This document shows positions 9,491-21,497 of a stretch of 64,000 bases of DNA, one piece after another. How positions within the stretch are numbered: position 1 is the first letter of the stretch; each line of letters opens with the position of its first letter. The position numbers were made by a program, and so were the translations under genes. The stretch spans positions 372,001-436,000 of the forward strand of contig NZ_KB899377.1 of the NCBI RefSeq assembly GCF_000378185.1. Reading direction: 5' to 3'. The notes beneath the pieces are model-generated. The model saw only the letters and a program-made list of their open reading frames with translations, had not been told where the DNA came from and made no database searches. Source of the stretch: Salinimonas chungwhensis DSM 16280. GTDB taxonomy: Bacteria; Pseudomonadota; Gammaproteobacteria; Enterobacterales; Alteromonadaceae.

Positions 9491-11770
9491 ATGAGCGACC
9501 AAATCACGATTAGTCAGGATGGGGTTGAGCAGCTCCCATTACGCCGTTTTACTGAAGATGCTTATCTTAACTATTCCATGTACGTCATCATGGATCGGGC
9601 TTTGCCGAATATCGCCGATGGCCTGAAGCCGGTTCAGCGGCGAATCATTTATGCCATGTCTGACCTGGGACTCAGTGCGACCGCCAAATATAAAAAATCA
9701 GCCAGAACAGTAGGCGATGTCCTGGGGAAATTCCATCCCCACGGTGACTCTGCGTGTTATGAAGCGATGGTCCTGATGGCGCAGCCTTTTTCCTACCGCT
9801 ACCCATTGGTTGACGGGCAGGGTAACTGGGGTGCGCCCGATGATCCTAAATCGTTTGCGGCCATGCGTTATACCGAGGCACGGCTTTCGCGCTTCTCTGA
9901 AATACTGCTTAACGAGTTGGGACAAGGTACCGCTGACTGGATCCCTAATTTTGACGGCACCCTTAACGAGCCCAAGGTTTTACCTGCCCGTCTGCCTCAC
10001 ATCCTGCTAAACGGGGTGAGCGGCATTGCGGTGGGGATGGCCACTGATATACCGCCCCATAACGTTAGAGAGCTTGCTCAGGCTTGCGCGGCACTGCTGG
10101 ATAACAGCAAAACCAGCATGGATGAAATTCTGGAGTGGGTACAAGGGCCGGATTATCCAACAGAAGCTGAAATCATCACTCCGCGTGCGGATATCGCGAG
10201 GTTGTATGAAACTGGCCGTGGCAGTATAAAAATGCGCGCGGTATATCGCGAGGAAGCGGGCGATATCATTATTACAGCGCTACCGCACCACGCCTCGGGC
10301 GCGAAAATACTAGAGCAGATTGCGGCCCAGATGCAGGCTAAAAAATTGCCGATGGTAAGTGATTTACGTGATGAGTCAGATCATGAGAATCCGACTCGTC
10401 TGGTGGTCACACCGCGCTCTAATCGCGTTGACACTCAACAGTTGATGCAGCATCTGTTTGCGACCACGGATCTGGAGAAAAATTATCGTGTAAACCTGAA
10501 TATGATTGGGTTGGATGGGCGTCCGCAGGTCAAAGATTTACGCACCATACTTACCGAGTGGCTGGTTTATCGGAAAGATACAGTCACCCGCAGATTGAGT
10601 TACAGACTGGAAAAGGTGCTTGCACGCCTGCACATTCTCGAAGGGTTACTGGTTGCCTTTTTAAACATTGACGAAGTCATCGAGATTATCCGTACTTATG
10701 ATAAGCCCAAGCCCGAACTAATCGCGCGTTTCTCGTTATCGGAAAAGCAGGCTGAAGCAATACTTGAGCTGAAACTACGTCATCTGGCCAAACTGGAAGA
10801 AATGAGAATTCGGGGAGAGCAGTCTGAACTGGAAGCCGAAAGGGACAAATTGCAAAAAATTCTTGGTTCAGAAAAACGCCTGAAAACCCTGGTCAAAAAA
10901 GAGATTCTGGCAGATGCAGAAACGTACGGTGATGATCGGCGCTCACCACTTGTTGAGCGCGCCGAAGCCAAAGCGTTGTCTGAAAAAGAACTTATTCCCA
11001 GTGAAGCGGTTACCGTGGTGTTATCTGAAAAAGGCTGGGGACGCGCTGCCAAAGGTCATGATGTTGATGTAGAAGGCCTTAGTTACAAAGCAGGAGACGG
11101 CTTCCAGGCCAGTGCCCAGGGCCGCAGTAATCAACCCGCTGTATTTTTGGATTCTACCGGGCGTACATTTGCCTGTGATGCCCACTCGCTGCCCTCAGCC
11201 AGAAGCCAGGGAGAACCGCTTACCGGCCGGTTTAACATGGTAGCCGGTGAACAGTTTATCGACGTTCTGATGGGGGCCGATGAACAACGTTTTCTGATGG
11301 CGTCAGACGGCGGTTATGGGTTTGTTGGTTGTTTTGCCGATATGGTCAGCAAAAACAAAGCAGGTAAGGCTTATCTGAATCTGCCCAAGGCAGCAAAAGT
11401 ATTGCCGCCGGTGAGGGTTAACAATCCTGAATCGGACTTGTGTATGGCGATTTCCAACGAAGGGCGTATGCTGCTGTTCCCGTTGACCGACTTACCCAGT
11501 TTGGGTAAAGGCAAAGGAAACAAAATCATCAATATTCCGTCAGCAAAAGCACAAAGCCGCGAAGAGTTTGTTAAGGTGTTAACCGTGGTTCCGGCAAACG
11601 CATCTGTAAAGGTTCATGCCGGTAAACGCAATATGACACTAAGCCCTTCTGATCTTGAGCACTATCGGGGTGAGCGGGGACGTCGGGGCAATAAATTACC
11701 CAGAGGATTACAGCGCGTGGATAATATTGAAATCATTCTGCCTGCATCACCGGATAGTTCCTCCGCCTGA
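9491..11770 (+). CDS. parC: DNA topoisomerase IV subunit A
   Basis: The protein closely follows E. coli Par[23 protein letters not shown], then the catalytic Tyr127 in [10 protein letters not shown], then the [11 protein letters not shown] and [14 protein letters not shown] segments of the breakage-reunion domain, and a C-terminal beta-pinwheel ending [17 protein letters not shown]. It works with ParE to decatenate daughter chromosomes; parE is not in the window. Quinolone-determining residues are wild type (S87 and E91 in [10 protein letters not shown]). The ATG at 9491 (759 aa) matches relatives best. In-frame ATGs at 9410 and 9449 would add unsupported N-terminal residues, and none of the three has a strong ribosome-binding site. 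Confidence 0.97.
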   Translation: MSDQITISQDGVEQLPLRRFTEDAYLNYSMYVIMDRALPNIADGLKPVQRRIIYAMSDLGLSATAKYKKSARTVGDVLGKFHPHGDSACYEAMVLMAQPFSYRYPLVDGQGNWGAPDDPKSFAAMRYTEARLSRFSEILLNELGQGTADWIPNFDGTLNEPKVLPARLPHILLNGVSGIAVGMATDIPPHNVRELAQACAALLDNSKTSMDEILEWVQGPDYPTEAEIITPRADIARLYETGRGSIKMRAVYREEAGDIIITALPHHASGAKILEQIAAQMQAKKLPMVSDLRDESDHENPTRLVVTPRSNRVDTQQLMQHLFATTDLEKNYRVNLNMIGLDGRPQVKDLRTILTEWLVYRKDTVTRRLSYRLEKVLARLHILEGLLVAFLNIDEVIEIIRTYDKPKPELIARFSLSEKQAEAILELKLRHLAKLEEMRIRGEQSELEAERDKLQKILGSEKRLKTLVKKEILADAETYGDDRRSPLVERAEAKALSEKELIPSEAVTVVLSEKGWGRAAKGHDVDVEGLSYKAGDGFQASAQGRSNQPAVFLDSTGRTFACDAHSLPSARSQGEPLTGRFNMVAGEQFIDVLMGADEQRFLMASDGGYGFVGCFADMVSKNKAGKAYLNLPKAAKVLPPVRVNNPESDLCMAISNEGRMLLFPLTDLPSLGKGKGNKIINIPSAKAQSREEFVKVLTVVPANASVKVHAGKRNMTLSPSDLEHYRGERGRRGNKLPRGLQRVDNIEIILPASPDSSSA

Positions 11771-11848
11771 TCGCTTGCAGCGATGTTTACATGCTGCGCC
11801 CCGGTCAGTGAACGATACCTTTAAAACAACAGGCCGGAAAATATATTA

Positions 11849-12385
11849 ATGCTGGGAATTGTATTTACATCCTTGATTGAGATGCTGGAAGAAAAGGTCT
11901 CTCCGGAGTTTGCTGATGAGATTGTTCAGGAGGCAGGTCTGGAAACAAAGGGAAGTTATATAGCAGTAGGGCGTTACCCGTTTGACGATCTGGTTAAAAT
12001 TCTGCAAGTACTCGAAGAAAAAACCGGTAAGACGTTCGATAATCTTCAGCATGATTTTGGCTTTTATCTGTTTGGGCGGTTGGCGCAATCCCACGGGCAG
12101 GTTATGGCCGGGCGCGAATCGGTGCTTGATGTGCTGGAGGTACTGGACGATGATATTCACGTTCAGGTAAAGGCACTTTATCCGGATGCAGATCTACCTC
12201 ACTTTACGGTGTTATCACGTACCGAGAAAGCGATGCGGTTGAGGTATGAATCATCCAGAGATTTATTTGCGCTGGCAGAAGGCTTAATGGATGGAGCCGC
12301 TGCGCATTTTGGGGATGAGTTAACCAGAGAAACGATAAAAACCGCTACCCCTCATACTTATGAATTCAGTTTAAGTGTGGTTTGA
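11849..12385 (+). CDS. stand-alone H-NOX (heme NO/O2-binding) sensor
   Basis: 178 residues covering one full H-NOX domain. It begins MLGIVFTSLIEMLEE, has the DFGFYLFGRL segment, the proximal heme-ligand candidate H104 in DDDIHVQVKALYPDADLP, and the diagnostic Y133-x-S135-x-R137 motif that holds the heme propionates. H-NOX proteins sense NO (or O2) and usually act on a kinase or diguanylate cyclase encoded next to them. Here the neighbours are parC (78 bases upstream) and, beyond a terminator, the convergent ast operon, so no effector is obvious. GGAAAA lies ahead of the ATG. Confidence 0.88.
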   Translation: MLGIVFTSLIEMLEEKVSPEFADEIVQEAGLETKGSYIAVGRYPFDDLVKILQVLEEKTGKTFDNLQHDFGFYLFGRLAQSHGQVMAGRESVLDVLEVLDDDIHVQVKALYPDADLPHFTVLSRTEKAMRLRYESSRDLFALAEGLMDGAAAHFGDELTRETIKTATPHTYEFSLSVV

Positions 12386-12394
12386 TTGCGGATT

Positions 12395-12429
12395 AAAAAA
12401 GCTCAACAGAAAACTGTTGAGCTTTTTTT
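12395..12429. terminator. bidirectional intrinsic terminator
   Basis: An 11-base stem AAGCTCAACAG / CTGTTGAGCTT with an AAAA loop, flanked by an A-run on the left and a T-run on the right. It can end both the plus-strand H-NOX transcript and the minus-strand ast transcript. Confidence 0.9.
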
Positions 12430-12438
12430 GTATCTTAT

Positions 12439-13245
12439 CTACTTGGTATTGGTACTTTCAAAGATTTTGTCAGCCGATGATGCAACAAAGCCTTTGTAGT
12501 ATTTGCCATCCGGCATTTTATAACGCTGGGCAAATTCATAAAAGCAGCTTGGAATCATTTTCGACTCAGCTTCAAACTTAACATATGCGTGGTCTGCCAT
12601 GGTTGCTGACTGGGCCAAATACACAGACTCACCGCCTTTAATCTCACCACCCGACGAATTTAACGTAAAGCCGGCATCTTTAAGCATCTGATTGACGTCA
12701 GCCAACTCCTGCGTCTTATTGAGGAAGTTAACGCTCACCGTAAAGTGGTTAGCACGAAAACCCCACGCTGCCAGCCAGGCAGCGTATTCAGACTCTTCAA
12801 GTAGCATATCGTACTCTGCTTTAGAGACAGTCCAGTGCTTGCCTGAGTACAAAAAGTTGTCAGCCTCAACAGCTTCATCGTCCATTTGTTCGACCAAGTG
12901 ATGGATAATTTTTTGGGCCTTTTCTGACAACTCCAGAACGCGCAATTCACTGATGAAAACCTTGGGTTTGGTTTCATCAGGATGCTCGAAATGACGGGCA
13001 TCCAGTTTTTTTGCTTCAAAATCATACTCGCCCTTTTCTTCATAGCCAAGAGCAAGAAAGTGCGCTGCAAGTTTGTCCAGCGATGTTTTCGGCAAGTTGA
13101 AGGTACGAAACGCAACATGATCATTGACGATTTCGTCACCATCTTCGCTATCTGCCAACAACTCATGAATCTTGTAAGCAGATGGCGTGATATCTACATA
13201 ATCTTCCCACAGATGTTCAAATAGGGTATCAACATTAGTGTGCAT
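12439..13245 (-). CDS. DUF1338 family protein (2-oxoadipate dioxygenase/decarboxylase-like)
   Basis: 268 residues of the DUF1338 family. The family was later shown to include HglS/YdcJ enzymes, Fe(II) dioxygenases that convert 2-oxoadipate to 2-hydroxyglutarate. Likely metal ligands are visible: His in NDHVAFRTF, His in FRANHFTVS, and a C-terminal Glu in CFYEFAQRY. It is the last gene of the ast operon, 12 bases after astD, with a strong GGGAG site before its ATG. Its place there suggests work on an alpha-keto acid or succinylated product of amino-acid catabolism, but its substrate cannot be read from the sequence. It is shorter than the ~450-residue HglS type. Confidence 0.82.
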   Translation of the reverse strand: MHTNVDTLFEHLWEDYVDITPSAYKIHELLADSEDGDEIVNDHVAFRTFNLPKTSLDKLAAHFLALGYEEKGEYDFEAKKLDARHFEHPDETKPKVFISELRVLELSEKAQKIIHHLVEQMDDEAVEADNFLYSGKHWTVSKAEYDMLLEESEYAAWLAAWGFRANHFTVSVNFLNKTQELADVNQMLKDAGFTLNSSGGEIKGGESVYLAQSATMADHAYVKFEAESKMIPSCFYEFAQRYKMPDGKYYKGFVASSADKIFESTNTK

Positions 13246-13257
13246 AAAAACTCCCTC

Positions 13258-14727
13258 TTACAAAGACAGGCCAGGACTCAACTTGCCCGGCAATGTCACT
13301 TTTTCAAGCTCAACAGATGCCACTGGGTATGCACAGTAGTCAGCTGCATAGAACGCGCTGGCGCGATGGTTACCACTGTCGCCTATGCCTCCGAATGGCG
13401 CCGCACTGCTAGCCCCGGTAATAGGGCGGTTCCAGTTCACGATGCCTGCACGGATGCGGTCAAAGAAATATTGCCAGTCATCAGCACTATCACTTAGAAG
13501 ACCGGCGGACAAACCAAAGCTGGTGTTGTTGGCTTCCTCAATGGCACTGTCAAAATCGTTATAGCGGATCACTTTGAGCATGGGGCCAAAGTGTTCTTCA
13601 TCGGGCAGCTTATCAAGTATGCCAGTCACGTCTATCACGCCTGGTGTCGCAAAGCCCTTTTCAGGGTCGCTTTGCGTCAGACGAAGCAGCACGTTGGCGC
13701 CCATGTCTTCAAGCTTTGCCTGTGCATCAACCATTAATTTAGCGGCTTGCGCTGAGATCATTGCACCCATAAATGGTTGCTCTTCAGCATCATAGTCGCC
13801 GACCCGTATATTCTTAGCAACCTCAATCAGGCGAGACAGTATTGCATCGCCCTGTTCCGTGGCGGGAATAAAAACCCGACGTGCACAGGTACAGCGCTGC
13901 CCTGACGTTACATACGCAGATTGCACGATATCGTGCACTGCGGCCTCGGTATCTTCGACATCTTTAACAATGAGAGGATTATTGCCACCCATTTCCAACG
14001 CCAGAATCTTACCCGGATGGCCGGAAAACTGTTCATGGAGTATTTTACCGGTGCGTGAGCTACCGGTGAAAAACAAGCCGTCAATGCCGGCATGAGAGGC
14101 AAGGGCTTTACCCGTTTCCACTTCACCCTGGACAAGATTCAGTACGCCCTTTGGCAGATCCGCTTGTTCCCACAACTTAATGGTTTCCTGCGCCACCATT
14201 GGCGTCAGATCACTGGGTTTGAAAATAACCGTATTGCCAGCCAGCAGTGCTGGTACTATGTGCCCGTTGGGCAAGTGGCCTGGCAGATTGTACGGGCCAA
14301 ACACAGCCACCACCCCATGAGGCTTATGGCGGATGTATGCTTTGCCTACCGGTACGGAGTTTTCCACTGTGCCGGTGCGCTCATTATAAGCTTTCTCTGA
14401 AATGCCGATTTTACCAATCATGGCAGCCACCTCTGTGGCCGTTTCCCATTCTGGCTTACCGGTTTCCCGGGCAATGACTTTTGCCAGAGCATCTTTGTTT
14501 TCTTCAAGAAGCTCGCTGAACTTTTTAATTATAGTCAGGCGTTCTTCAGCGGTTTTTCTGGCCCATTGTGGCGCAGCGTGTCGGGCAGCCTTGATTGCCA
14601 GATCAACCTGTTGTGCAGTGGCCGACTGGCCTTCCCAGATAACTGCGTTTTTTGCCGGATCGATTGATGTGATGGCATGGCCTTCACCGGCGACCCATTC
14701 ACCATTGATAAAGTGTGTTGATTGCAT
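13258..14727 (-). CDS. astD: N-succinylglutamate 5-semialdehyde dehydrogenase
   Basis: NAD-dependent aldehyde dehydrogenase for step four of arginine catabolism by the succinyltransferase route. It shows the catalytic Cys in [12 protein letters not shown], the catalytic Glu in [10 protein letters not shown], and the NAD fold [30 protein letters not shown] in pieces. The ATG at 14727 is preceded by AGGAT and gives 489 residues, close to the family length; the frame stays open another 20 codons upstream, into the end of astA, but without homology. It sits four bases after astA. Confidence 0.96.
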   Translation of the reverse strand: MQSTHFINGEWVAGEGHAITSIDPAKNAVIWEGQSATAQQVDLAIKAARHAAPQWARKTAEERLTIIKKFSELLEENKDALAKVIARETGKPEWETATEVAAMIGKIGISEKAYNERTGTVENSVPVGKAYIRHKPHGVVAVFGPYNLPGHLPNGHIVPALLAGNTVIFKPSDLTPMVAQETIKLWEQADLPKGVLNLVQGEVETGKALASHAGIDGLFFTGSSRTGKILHEQFSGHPGKILALEMGGNNPLIVKDVEDTEAAVHDIVQSAYVTSGQRCTCARRVFIPATEQGDAILSRLIEVAKNIRVGDYDAEEQPFMGAMISAQAAKLMVDAQAKLEDMGANVLLRLTQSDPEKGFATPGVIDVTGILDKLPDEEHFGPMLKVIRYNDFDSAIEEANNTSFGLSAGLLSDSADDWQYFFDRIRAGIVNWNRPITGASSAAPFGGIGDSGNHRASAFYAADYCAYPVASVELEKVTLPGKLSPGLSL

Positions 14728-14731
14728 CTGG

Positions 14732-15775
14732 TTATCCTGTTTTTGATCTTGAATGAACGGGCGCAAAGCGCACGTATTCTCCAGCACTGATATTCAAAGC
14801 CGCAGCAGCCTGGCGCGAGATTACCGCAACCTGCTGTTCTTCACTGACGACCATCTCGGTAGCCACTGCTCTGAAATCTTCTACTGACGTATTGATGATA
14901 TAATAGCTACGGCCCTGAGCTGCTGTCTGATCGTCGATAATAATGGGCAGCTTCTGACTTTCCTGGGCAGTTCTGATATGCGTCAGATTTGCCTCGACTG
15001 TGGGTCCGGCATCAAAAATATCCACATAACCACGGCAACTAAACCCCTCTTCCTGCAACAACTGCAGGGCAGGCCGGGTTTTTTCATGCACCTGACCAAT
15101 TACTTCCTGTGCCCGGGTACTTAGCAGATTCACGTAGATAGGATATTTTGGCATTAACTCGGCAATAAAGACTTTATTACCGATGCCTGATAAGTAATCA
15201 GCAGTCGGGAAATCCATTGAGAAGAAATGCTCTTCCAGCCACTGCCAGAAAGGGGATTGCCCCTCTTCATCACTGACCCCACGCATCTCTGCGATGATGG
15301 TTTCAGCAAAACGCTCGCGATGCTCCATCATGAACAAAAATCTGACTTTCGACAGAAAACGTCCATTGATGCCCCCTCTGGCGCCTTCGCGCAGAAAGAG
15401 TGTACAAATTTCGGTAACACCGGTGTAGTCATTACAAAAAGTCAGAATATCCACGGTATTGTGAATTTTGAGTTCTCGTGACGCGTGCACAACTTTACCC
15501 ATGTGGTAATGGTAAAATGCATCATCAAGCCCTACGGCAGCTTCGATACCTGTGGTTCCGACTACTTTACCGGTTTGCGTATCTTCCATAACAAACAGAT
15601 AAGACTCGCAACCAGGCCCATCGACCTGGCTGGAGAAAGCTTTCTCAGCGCGCTCTATTTTGTTACTCAGCAACTCTTTGTTGACCGGCAACGACGTAAA
15701 GCCGATTCCAGATTCCACAGCAATTTCGTGCAAGGATGGATAATCGCTTCGTCTGATTGGACGAATAATATTCAT
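14732..15775 (-). CDS. astA: arginine N-succinyltransferase
   Basis: 347 residues that align throughout with AstA: an N-terminal [48 protein letters not shown], and [13 protein letters not shown]. It moves a succinyl group from succinyl-CoA to the alpha-amino group of arginine, the first step of the AST pathway. The gene lies between the aminotransferase gene (22 bases) and astD (4 bases), clearly one operon. The start ATG lacks a strong ribosome-binding site (GAG about nine bases upstream). Confidence 0.96.
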   Translation of the reverse strand: MNIIRPIRRSDYPSLHEIAVESGIGFTSLPVNKELLSNKIERAEKAFSSQVDGPGCESYLFVMEDTQTGKVVGTTGIEAAVGLDDAFYHYHMGKVVHASRELKIHNTVDILTFCNDYTGVTEICTLFLREGARGGINGRFLSKVRFLFMMEHRERFAETIIAEMRGVSDEEGQSPFWQWLEEHFFSMDFPTADYLSGIGNKVFIAELMPKYPIYVNLLSTRAQEVIGQVHEKTRPALQLLQEEGFSCRGYVDIFDAGPTVEANLTHIRTAQESQKLPIIIDDQTAAQGRSYYIINTSVEDFRAVATEMVVSEEQQVAVISRQAAAALNISAGEYVRFAPVHSRSKTG

Positions 15776-15797
15776 TTTCGCAGACTCAACTGGTTAA

Positions 15798-17591
<1,794 letters not shown>

Positions 17592-18188
17592 TTAACGAGA
17601 GCGAAAAGTGCGTGCCCGGGACAGAAAGTTGTTCAACATAATGTGTCCATGCTCAGTGAGTAGGGATTCAGGGTGGAACTGAATTCCCCAAATGGGTTTA
17701 GTGATGTGCGAAATCGCCATAATTTCGCGATAGTCCTGACTTTCCTGACACCAGGCATCAACCTGAAACTCTGCTGGTAGTGTGGCAGGATCGATGACCA
17801 AAGAATGGTATCGGGTGGCATTGAAGGGCGAGGGTAGATTGGTAAACAAACCACTGTCAGCATGATTTACCGCAGAGACTTTGCCATGCAGAATATGCCG
17901 TGCGCCGATTATTCTTGCTCCAAACACCTGCCCTATGGCCTGATGACCAAGACATACCCCCAGTAGTGGAATCTGGCCACTGGCATAGCGGATTACATCA
18001 AGGCTTATCCCTGACTGGTCGGGTGTGCAAGGTCCGGGTGATATCACAATTTTTTGCGGGGCCAGCGCGTCGATGTCGGCGACTGAAAGTTGATCATTGC
18101 GTATAACCTGAACGTCCTCGCCCAGTTCAACAAAGTACCGGGCAAGGTTGTGGGTAAACGAATCAAAATTATCGATAAGTAACAACAC
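17592..18188 (-). CDS. pabA: aminodeoxychorismate/anthranilate synthase glutamine amidotransferase component
   Basis: 198-residue class I glutamine amidotransferase. It has [17 protein letters not shown] at the N-terminus, the nucleophile Cys in [11 protein letters not shown], and the catalytic His/Glu in [13 protein letters not shown]. It supplies ammonia to PabB (4-amino-4-deoxychorismate) or TrpE. The name pabA is preferred because no trp gene is near and pabA commonly sits by ast/argD genes in gammaproteobacteria. The start is GTG, eight bases after the trpS stop on the same strand. Confidence 0.9.
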   Translation of the reverse strand: MLLLIDNFDSFTHNLARYFVELGEDVQVIRNDQLSVADIDALAPQKIVISPGPCTPDQSGISLDVIRYASGQIPLLGVCLGHQAIGQVFGARIIGARHILHGKVSAVNHADSGLFTNLPSPFNATRYHSLVIDPATLPAEFQVDAWCQESQDYREIMAISHITKPIWGIQFHPESLLTEHGHIMLNNFLSRARTFRSR

Positions 18189-18196
18189 AGGGGGCG

Positions 18197-19207
18197 CTAC
18201 GGTTTGGTGATAAATCCTACTGCCTTGTAAACATTTTCGAGCGTCACAGTGGCTTTTTCCGACGCTTTAGCGGCCCCCGCCTTCATTACGCTGTCTAAGT
18301 ACGCGCGATCGTTCCTAAGCGTCTGAAATTTTTGCTGAATAGGTTCAACCAGCGCGACAATCGCATCAGCCACATCGCCCTTCAGGTGACCGTACATTTT
18401 ATCTTCGTATTCAGGAACCAGGGTCTCAACAGATTTCCCCGTCGCCAGCGACAGCAGAGTAAGCAAATTAGAAACCCCTGGCTTTTCTGCCGGATTGAAA
18501 TAGATTCTGGCCTGTTCGTCGGAGTCTGTAACGGCGCGTTTAATCTTTTTCGTCAGTTTTTTTGGCTCTTCCAGTAAGCCAATAAAATTGTTCGGGTTGG
18601 TGTCAGACTTGGACATTTTGCGATCGGGCTCTTGTAAGCTCATGATACGCGCCCCAAATTCTGGAATGTAGGGATCCGGTAATGTGAAAACGTCACCCGC
18701 ATAAAGATTATTAAAGCGGGTTGCGATATCTCGCGTCAATTCAAGATGTTGTTTTTGATCTTCTCCCACCGGTACCTTATCCGCCTGATACAGTAAAATG
18801 TCAGCTGCCTGTAAAACAGGATAAGCGTATAAACCAACATTTACATTATTCATATTTTTGGCCGACTTGTCTTTAAACTGAGTCATGCGATTTAGTTCGC
18901 CCATCTGCGCATAACAGTTCAGCACCCAGGATAATTGTGCATGCTCCGGCACATGAGATTGTACAAATAGTGTACTTTTGTCAGGGTCAATGCCGCAGGC
19001 AAGATACAATGCAAGACCATCAAGGCAGGCGTTATAGAGCGTTTCAGGATCCTGACGCACTGTGATTGCATGCAAGTCAACCAGCATATACAGGCAGTCG
19101 AAATCGTCCTGCATCGATACCCACTGTTTAAGTGCGCCCATGTAATTGCCGATGGTTAACTGCCCTGATGGCTGGCAGCCGCTTAAAACAATAGGTTTAT
19201 GACTCAT
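18197..19207 (-). CDS. trpS: tryptophanyl-tRNA synthetase
   Basis: Class I synthetase of 336 residues, the normal size. The HIGH-type motif is in [14 protein letters not shown], followed by [26 protein letters not shown], and the KMSKS loop in [18 protein letters not shown] lies seven bases before the ATG at 19207; the open frame continues 40 codons upstream into rpe but with no homology. It follows rpe by 31 bases. The usual gph gene between rpe and trpS is absent. Confidence 0.97.
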   Translation of the reverse strand: MSHKPIVLSGCQPSGQLTIGNYMGALKQWVSMQDDFDCLYMLVDLHAITVRQDPETLYNACLDGLALYLACGIDPDKSTLFVQSHVPEHAQLSWVLNCYAQMGELNRMTQFKDKSAKNMNNVNVGLYAYPVLQAADILLYQADKVPVGEDQKQHLELTRDIATRFNNLYAGDVFTLPDPYIPEFGARIMSLQEPDRKMSKSDTNPNNFIGLLEEPKKLTKKIKRAVTDSDEQARIYFNPAEKPGVSNLLTLLSLATGKSVETLVPEYEDKMYGHLKGDVADAIVALVEPIQQKFQTLRNDRAYLDSVMKAGAAKASEKATVTLENVYKAVGFITKP

Positions 19208-19238
19208 GATGCTTCCTGAAACTAATTGGTAGTAATGG

Positions 19239-19913
19239 TTAACGTGCGACCTGTTCCAGCTCGCGACGCATGCTATTGATGACAGCCGCGTAATCCGGCT
19301 CGTTGAATATGGCTGAACCCGCCACAAACATATCTGCGCCTGCTTCAGCTACGGCACGAATGTTATCCACTTTTACGCCACCGTCAATTTCAATTCGAAT
19401 ATTTTTACCACTTTGCTGAATGCGACGCTTAACACCGCGAAGTTTATCATAGGTGGAAGCAAGAAACTCCTGCCCACCGAATCCGGGATTTACCGACATA
19501 ACCAGCACGTGATGAAGTTTGTCCAGTGTGTAGTCAAGATAATGTAATGGCGTGGCCGGATTCAGTACCAAGCCCGGTTTACAGCCTGCATCAATGATCG
19601 CCTGAATTGACCGATCAACATGTGCCGAGGCCTCGGGGTGAAAACTGATATAAGTGGCACCTGCCTCTGCAAACTTTTCAATCAGCGCATCCACAGGCTG
19701 AACCATTAGATGAACATCAATCGGCGCTGTCACGCCATAATCGCGCAACGCTTTACAAACCATGGGACCGATAGTCAGATTAGGCACATAATGATTATCC
19801 ATCACATCAAAATGAACCACATCTGCGCCGGCGTTTAGTACTGCGTCAACTTCTTCACCAAGACGGGCAAAATCCGCCGCCAGAATAGACGGAGCAATGA
19901 CAAATTCAGACAT
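19239..19913 (-). CDS. rpe: ribulose-phosphate 3-epimerase
   Basis: 224-residue TIM barrel: [47 protein letters not shown], and IEIDGGV. It interconverts ribulose 5-phosphate and xylulose 5-phosphate in the pentose-phosphate pathway. The conserved Asp and His metal ligands are present. AGGAAC lies seven bases before the ATG. It opens the rpe-trpS-pabA run and is separated from dam by an inserted plus-strand block. Confidence 0.97.
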   Translation of the reverse strand: MSEFVIAPSILAADFARLGEEVDAVLNAGADVVHFDVMDNHYVPNLTIGPMVCKALRDYGVTAPIDVHLMVQPVDALIEKFAEAGATYISFHPEASAHVDRSIQAIIDAGCKPGLVLNPATPLHYLDYTLDKLHHVLVMSVNPGFGGQEFLASTYDKLRGVKRRIQQSGKNIRIEIDGGVKVDNIRAVAEAGADMFVAGSAIFNEPDYAAVINSMRRELEQVAR

Positions 19914-20105
19914 ACTAATGTTCCTGATTTCAGTAAGTTAATGCCTGCAGAGCTTATAACGGTGCCACAGTCTTGATGTAAGCGTCCGTCACCAGGCAAG
20001 TAAAGCAGAAAGCCTACCGTATTTTTATCGCCACTTCATGGGTTAATACTACCGTGATGCGGCGCTTATACTGCCTGCGCTTTTTTTGTGCAGTGGTTTT
20101 CAGGC

Positions 20106-20122
20106 TGCTGCTAATTGGTGCA
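20106..20122 (+). promoter_or_regulatory. candidate NtrC-type enhancer site
   Basis: TGCTGC, five bases, GGTGCA. Compared with the NtrC consensus TGCACC-N5-GGTGCA the right half is perfect and the left half matches four of six. It lies about 120 bases upstream of the sigma54-like element, a normal enhancer distance. Confidence 0.4.
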
Positions 20123-20242
20123 TCACGTATAAGCAGGTGGTTATCCTGAGCGCGGGGCGAGTTCGTATAGTAAAAATATTTATTCATACTAAACAGCTAT
20201 TTATGCATTTTTTTTAGGGTTTATCTAATTACCCTCACTGGC

Positions 20243-20258
20243 GGGCACCGCTTTTGCG
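20243..20258 (+). promoter_or_regulatory. candidate sigma54 (-24/-12) promoter
   Basis: GGGCACCGCTTTTGCG matches the sigma54 consensus TGGCAC-N5-TTGC except at the first base, with the invariant GG (20244-20245) and GC (20256-20257) exactly twelve bases apart. Transcription would start near 20268, about 65 bases before the porin ATG. Confidence 0.5.
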
Positions 20259-20333
20259 TTAAGTCATCCCAACAATAAGAAATGACAGAAAAAACTTAAA
20301 TATTATCGACTTAACGCGTTTTGGAGAACACCC

Positions 20334-21062
20334 ATGAGAAAGAGACTTCTTGCCCCTGTAATTATGTCGTTATTGGCCGCTTCTGTTATCAGCGCGCCAG
20401 TCTATGCGGACGACCTCACAGCCAATGTCAGCGTAACCAACAACTATATCTGGCGCGGTTTGACACAAACCACCAATGAAGCCGCCGTCCAGGGTGGTAT
20501 TGATTACTTTCACGACAGTGGCTTTTATGCTGGTACCTGGGCGTCAAACGTTCAGTACGGGGCCGATGATGTTTATTCTTATGAACACGATTTGTATGCC
20601 GGATTTGCTGGCATGGCTGAAGGATTCAGTTACGACGTGGGTTACCTGTATTATAACTATGATTCAGAAGCTGAATTTGATTTTGGTGAAATTTACGGCT
20701 CCATCGGATATGAAAATTTGAGCGTAAGTCTTTACGTGCTTGCCAATACAGAAGCCGATGAAGCCCCGGGGCAGGATTTTGGTTTTGGCAAAGCAACTTA
20801 CGTGTCGTTAGATTATGCTATGCCTGTGATGAACGGCACCGAACTTGGCCTGCATGTTGGCCATCATCAGGGCGATTTCGCTGAAGCATTTAATGGATTA
20901 ACAGACAGTTATATTGACTGGGCTGTATCGCTGTCAAAAGATGGCTTTGCCTTTGCGATAACCGGCACCGATATGGACGATAGCGAGCCTGCAGCTGGCG
21001 GTGGTTTTGATAACGACGAAATAAAGTTCGTTGTATCCTATGGTGTCGATTTTCAGCTATAA
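20334..21062 (+). CDS. TorF family putative porin (outer membrane)
   Basis: 242 residues with a signal peptide (cleavage near VYADD, residue 26) and a mature part rich in aromatic beta-strands, ending YGVDFQL. The segments NYIWRGLTQT, AVQGGIDYFHDSGFYAGTWASN and YDVGYLYYNY are typical of the TIGR02001/TorF family (PF09694). These predicted outer-membrane channels are often linked to nitrogen-regulated loci such as glnK-amtB, which fits the sigma54-like promoter upstream; that link is recalled family knowledge. TTTTGGAGAAC precedes the ATG. The gene sits inside the otherwise minus-strand rpe-dam cluster. Confidence 0.85.
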   Translation: MRKRLLAPVIMSLLAASVISAPVYADDLTANVSVTNNYIWRGLTQTTNEAAVQGGIDYFHDSGFYAGTWASNVQYGADDVYSYEHDLYAGFAGMAEGFSYDVGYLYYNYDSEAEFDFGEIYGSIGYENLSVSLYVLANTEADEAPGQDFGFGKATYVSLDYAMPVMNGTELGLHVGHHQGDFAEAFNGLTDSYIDWAVSLSKDGFAFAITGTDMDDSEPAAGGGFDNDEIKFVVSYGVDFQL

Positions 21063-21080
21063 CAGACATACCTGAACCAC

Positions 21081-21120
21081 ACCGGTAGAGGAACCAGCCC
21101 TCAACTCTACCGGTTTTTTT
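21081..21120 (+). terminator. intrinsic terminator after the porin gene
   Basis: Ten-base stem ACCGGTAGAG / CTCTACCGGT (21081-21090, 21105-21114) followed by a T-run, 19 bases after the stop codon. Confidence 0.92.
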
Positions 21121-21143
21121 ATTTACCTACGCTAAAGATCAGC

Positions 21144-21171
21144 TTGTTCATTTTTAACACTGTATTATACT
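21144..21171 (+). promoter_or_regulatory. sigma70-type promoter for the 21201 gene
   Basis: TTGTTC at 21144-21149 and TATACT at 21166-21171, 16 bases apart, just after the preceding terminator and 30 bases before the next ATG. Confidence 0.55.
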
Positions 21172-21200
21172 GAGGTTAAATTTTAAACGAAGAGCCTACT

Positions 21201-21497
21201 ATGTTTATCAGGGAAAAGGTAAAAACATTGGCTGCTCTGGGGAGTGCTTCAGCTGGCTTGTGGATGTTGGTCGCCGTGCATATCACAGATGACCTCGGAC
21301 AGTGTGAGTCTGCGACAGTGGCGGATATTTCATCAGAGCGCCTGATAGGCTTTCAACCCTGCCACAGTAATGAACAGATCAGCTGGAAAGCCTGGGTCTC
21401 TGGCAATTCTCTTTCCTTCCAGTTTCACTTTTTCGACTTAATGGAGCTTCTGTATGGCGGCGAAACAGACGGTCGTTTCTCGGGAACAGGCAGCTAA
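21201..21497 (+). CDS. small hypothetical protein with N-terminal hydrophobic segment
   Basis: 98 residues. One hydrophobic stretch (about 10-27, TLAALGSASAGLWMLVAV) could be a membrane anchor or uncleaved signal; two Cys residues follow (QCES and QPCH). I do not recognise the family. Support for its being real is the promoter just upstream, GAAGAG before the ATG, and a 44-base overlap with the start of the DUF2970 gene, whose ribosome-binding site lies inside it. Confidence 0.55.
   Translation: MFIREKVKTLAALGSASAGLWMLVAVHITDDLGQCESATVADISSERLIGFQPCHSNEQISWKAWVSGNSLSFQFHFFDLMELLYGGETDGRFSGTGS

Larger units (their letters stand above)
19914..20333. other. 420-base control region between rpe and the TorF-type porin gene
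   Basis: The gap between divergent genes contains the rpe promoter side and, towards 20334, a candidate NtrC site and sigma54 element (separate entries). T-rich stretches (20090-20097, 20210-20216) and an AT-rich part near 20165-20220 are visible. I see no coding frame. Confidence 0.5.

Noticed and set aside
11770..11784. Hairpin ATCGCT-TGC-AGCGAT just after parC
   Set aside because: The stem is only six bases and is followed by GTTTAC rather than a T-run, so it is not a convincing terminator.
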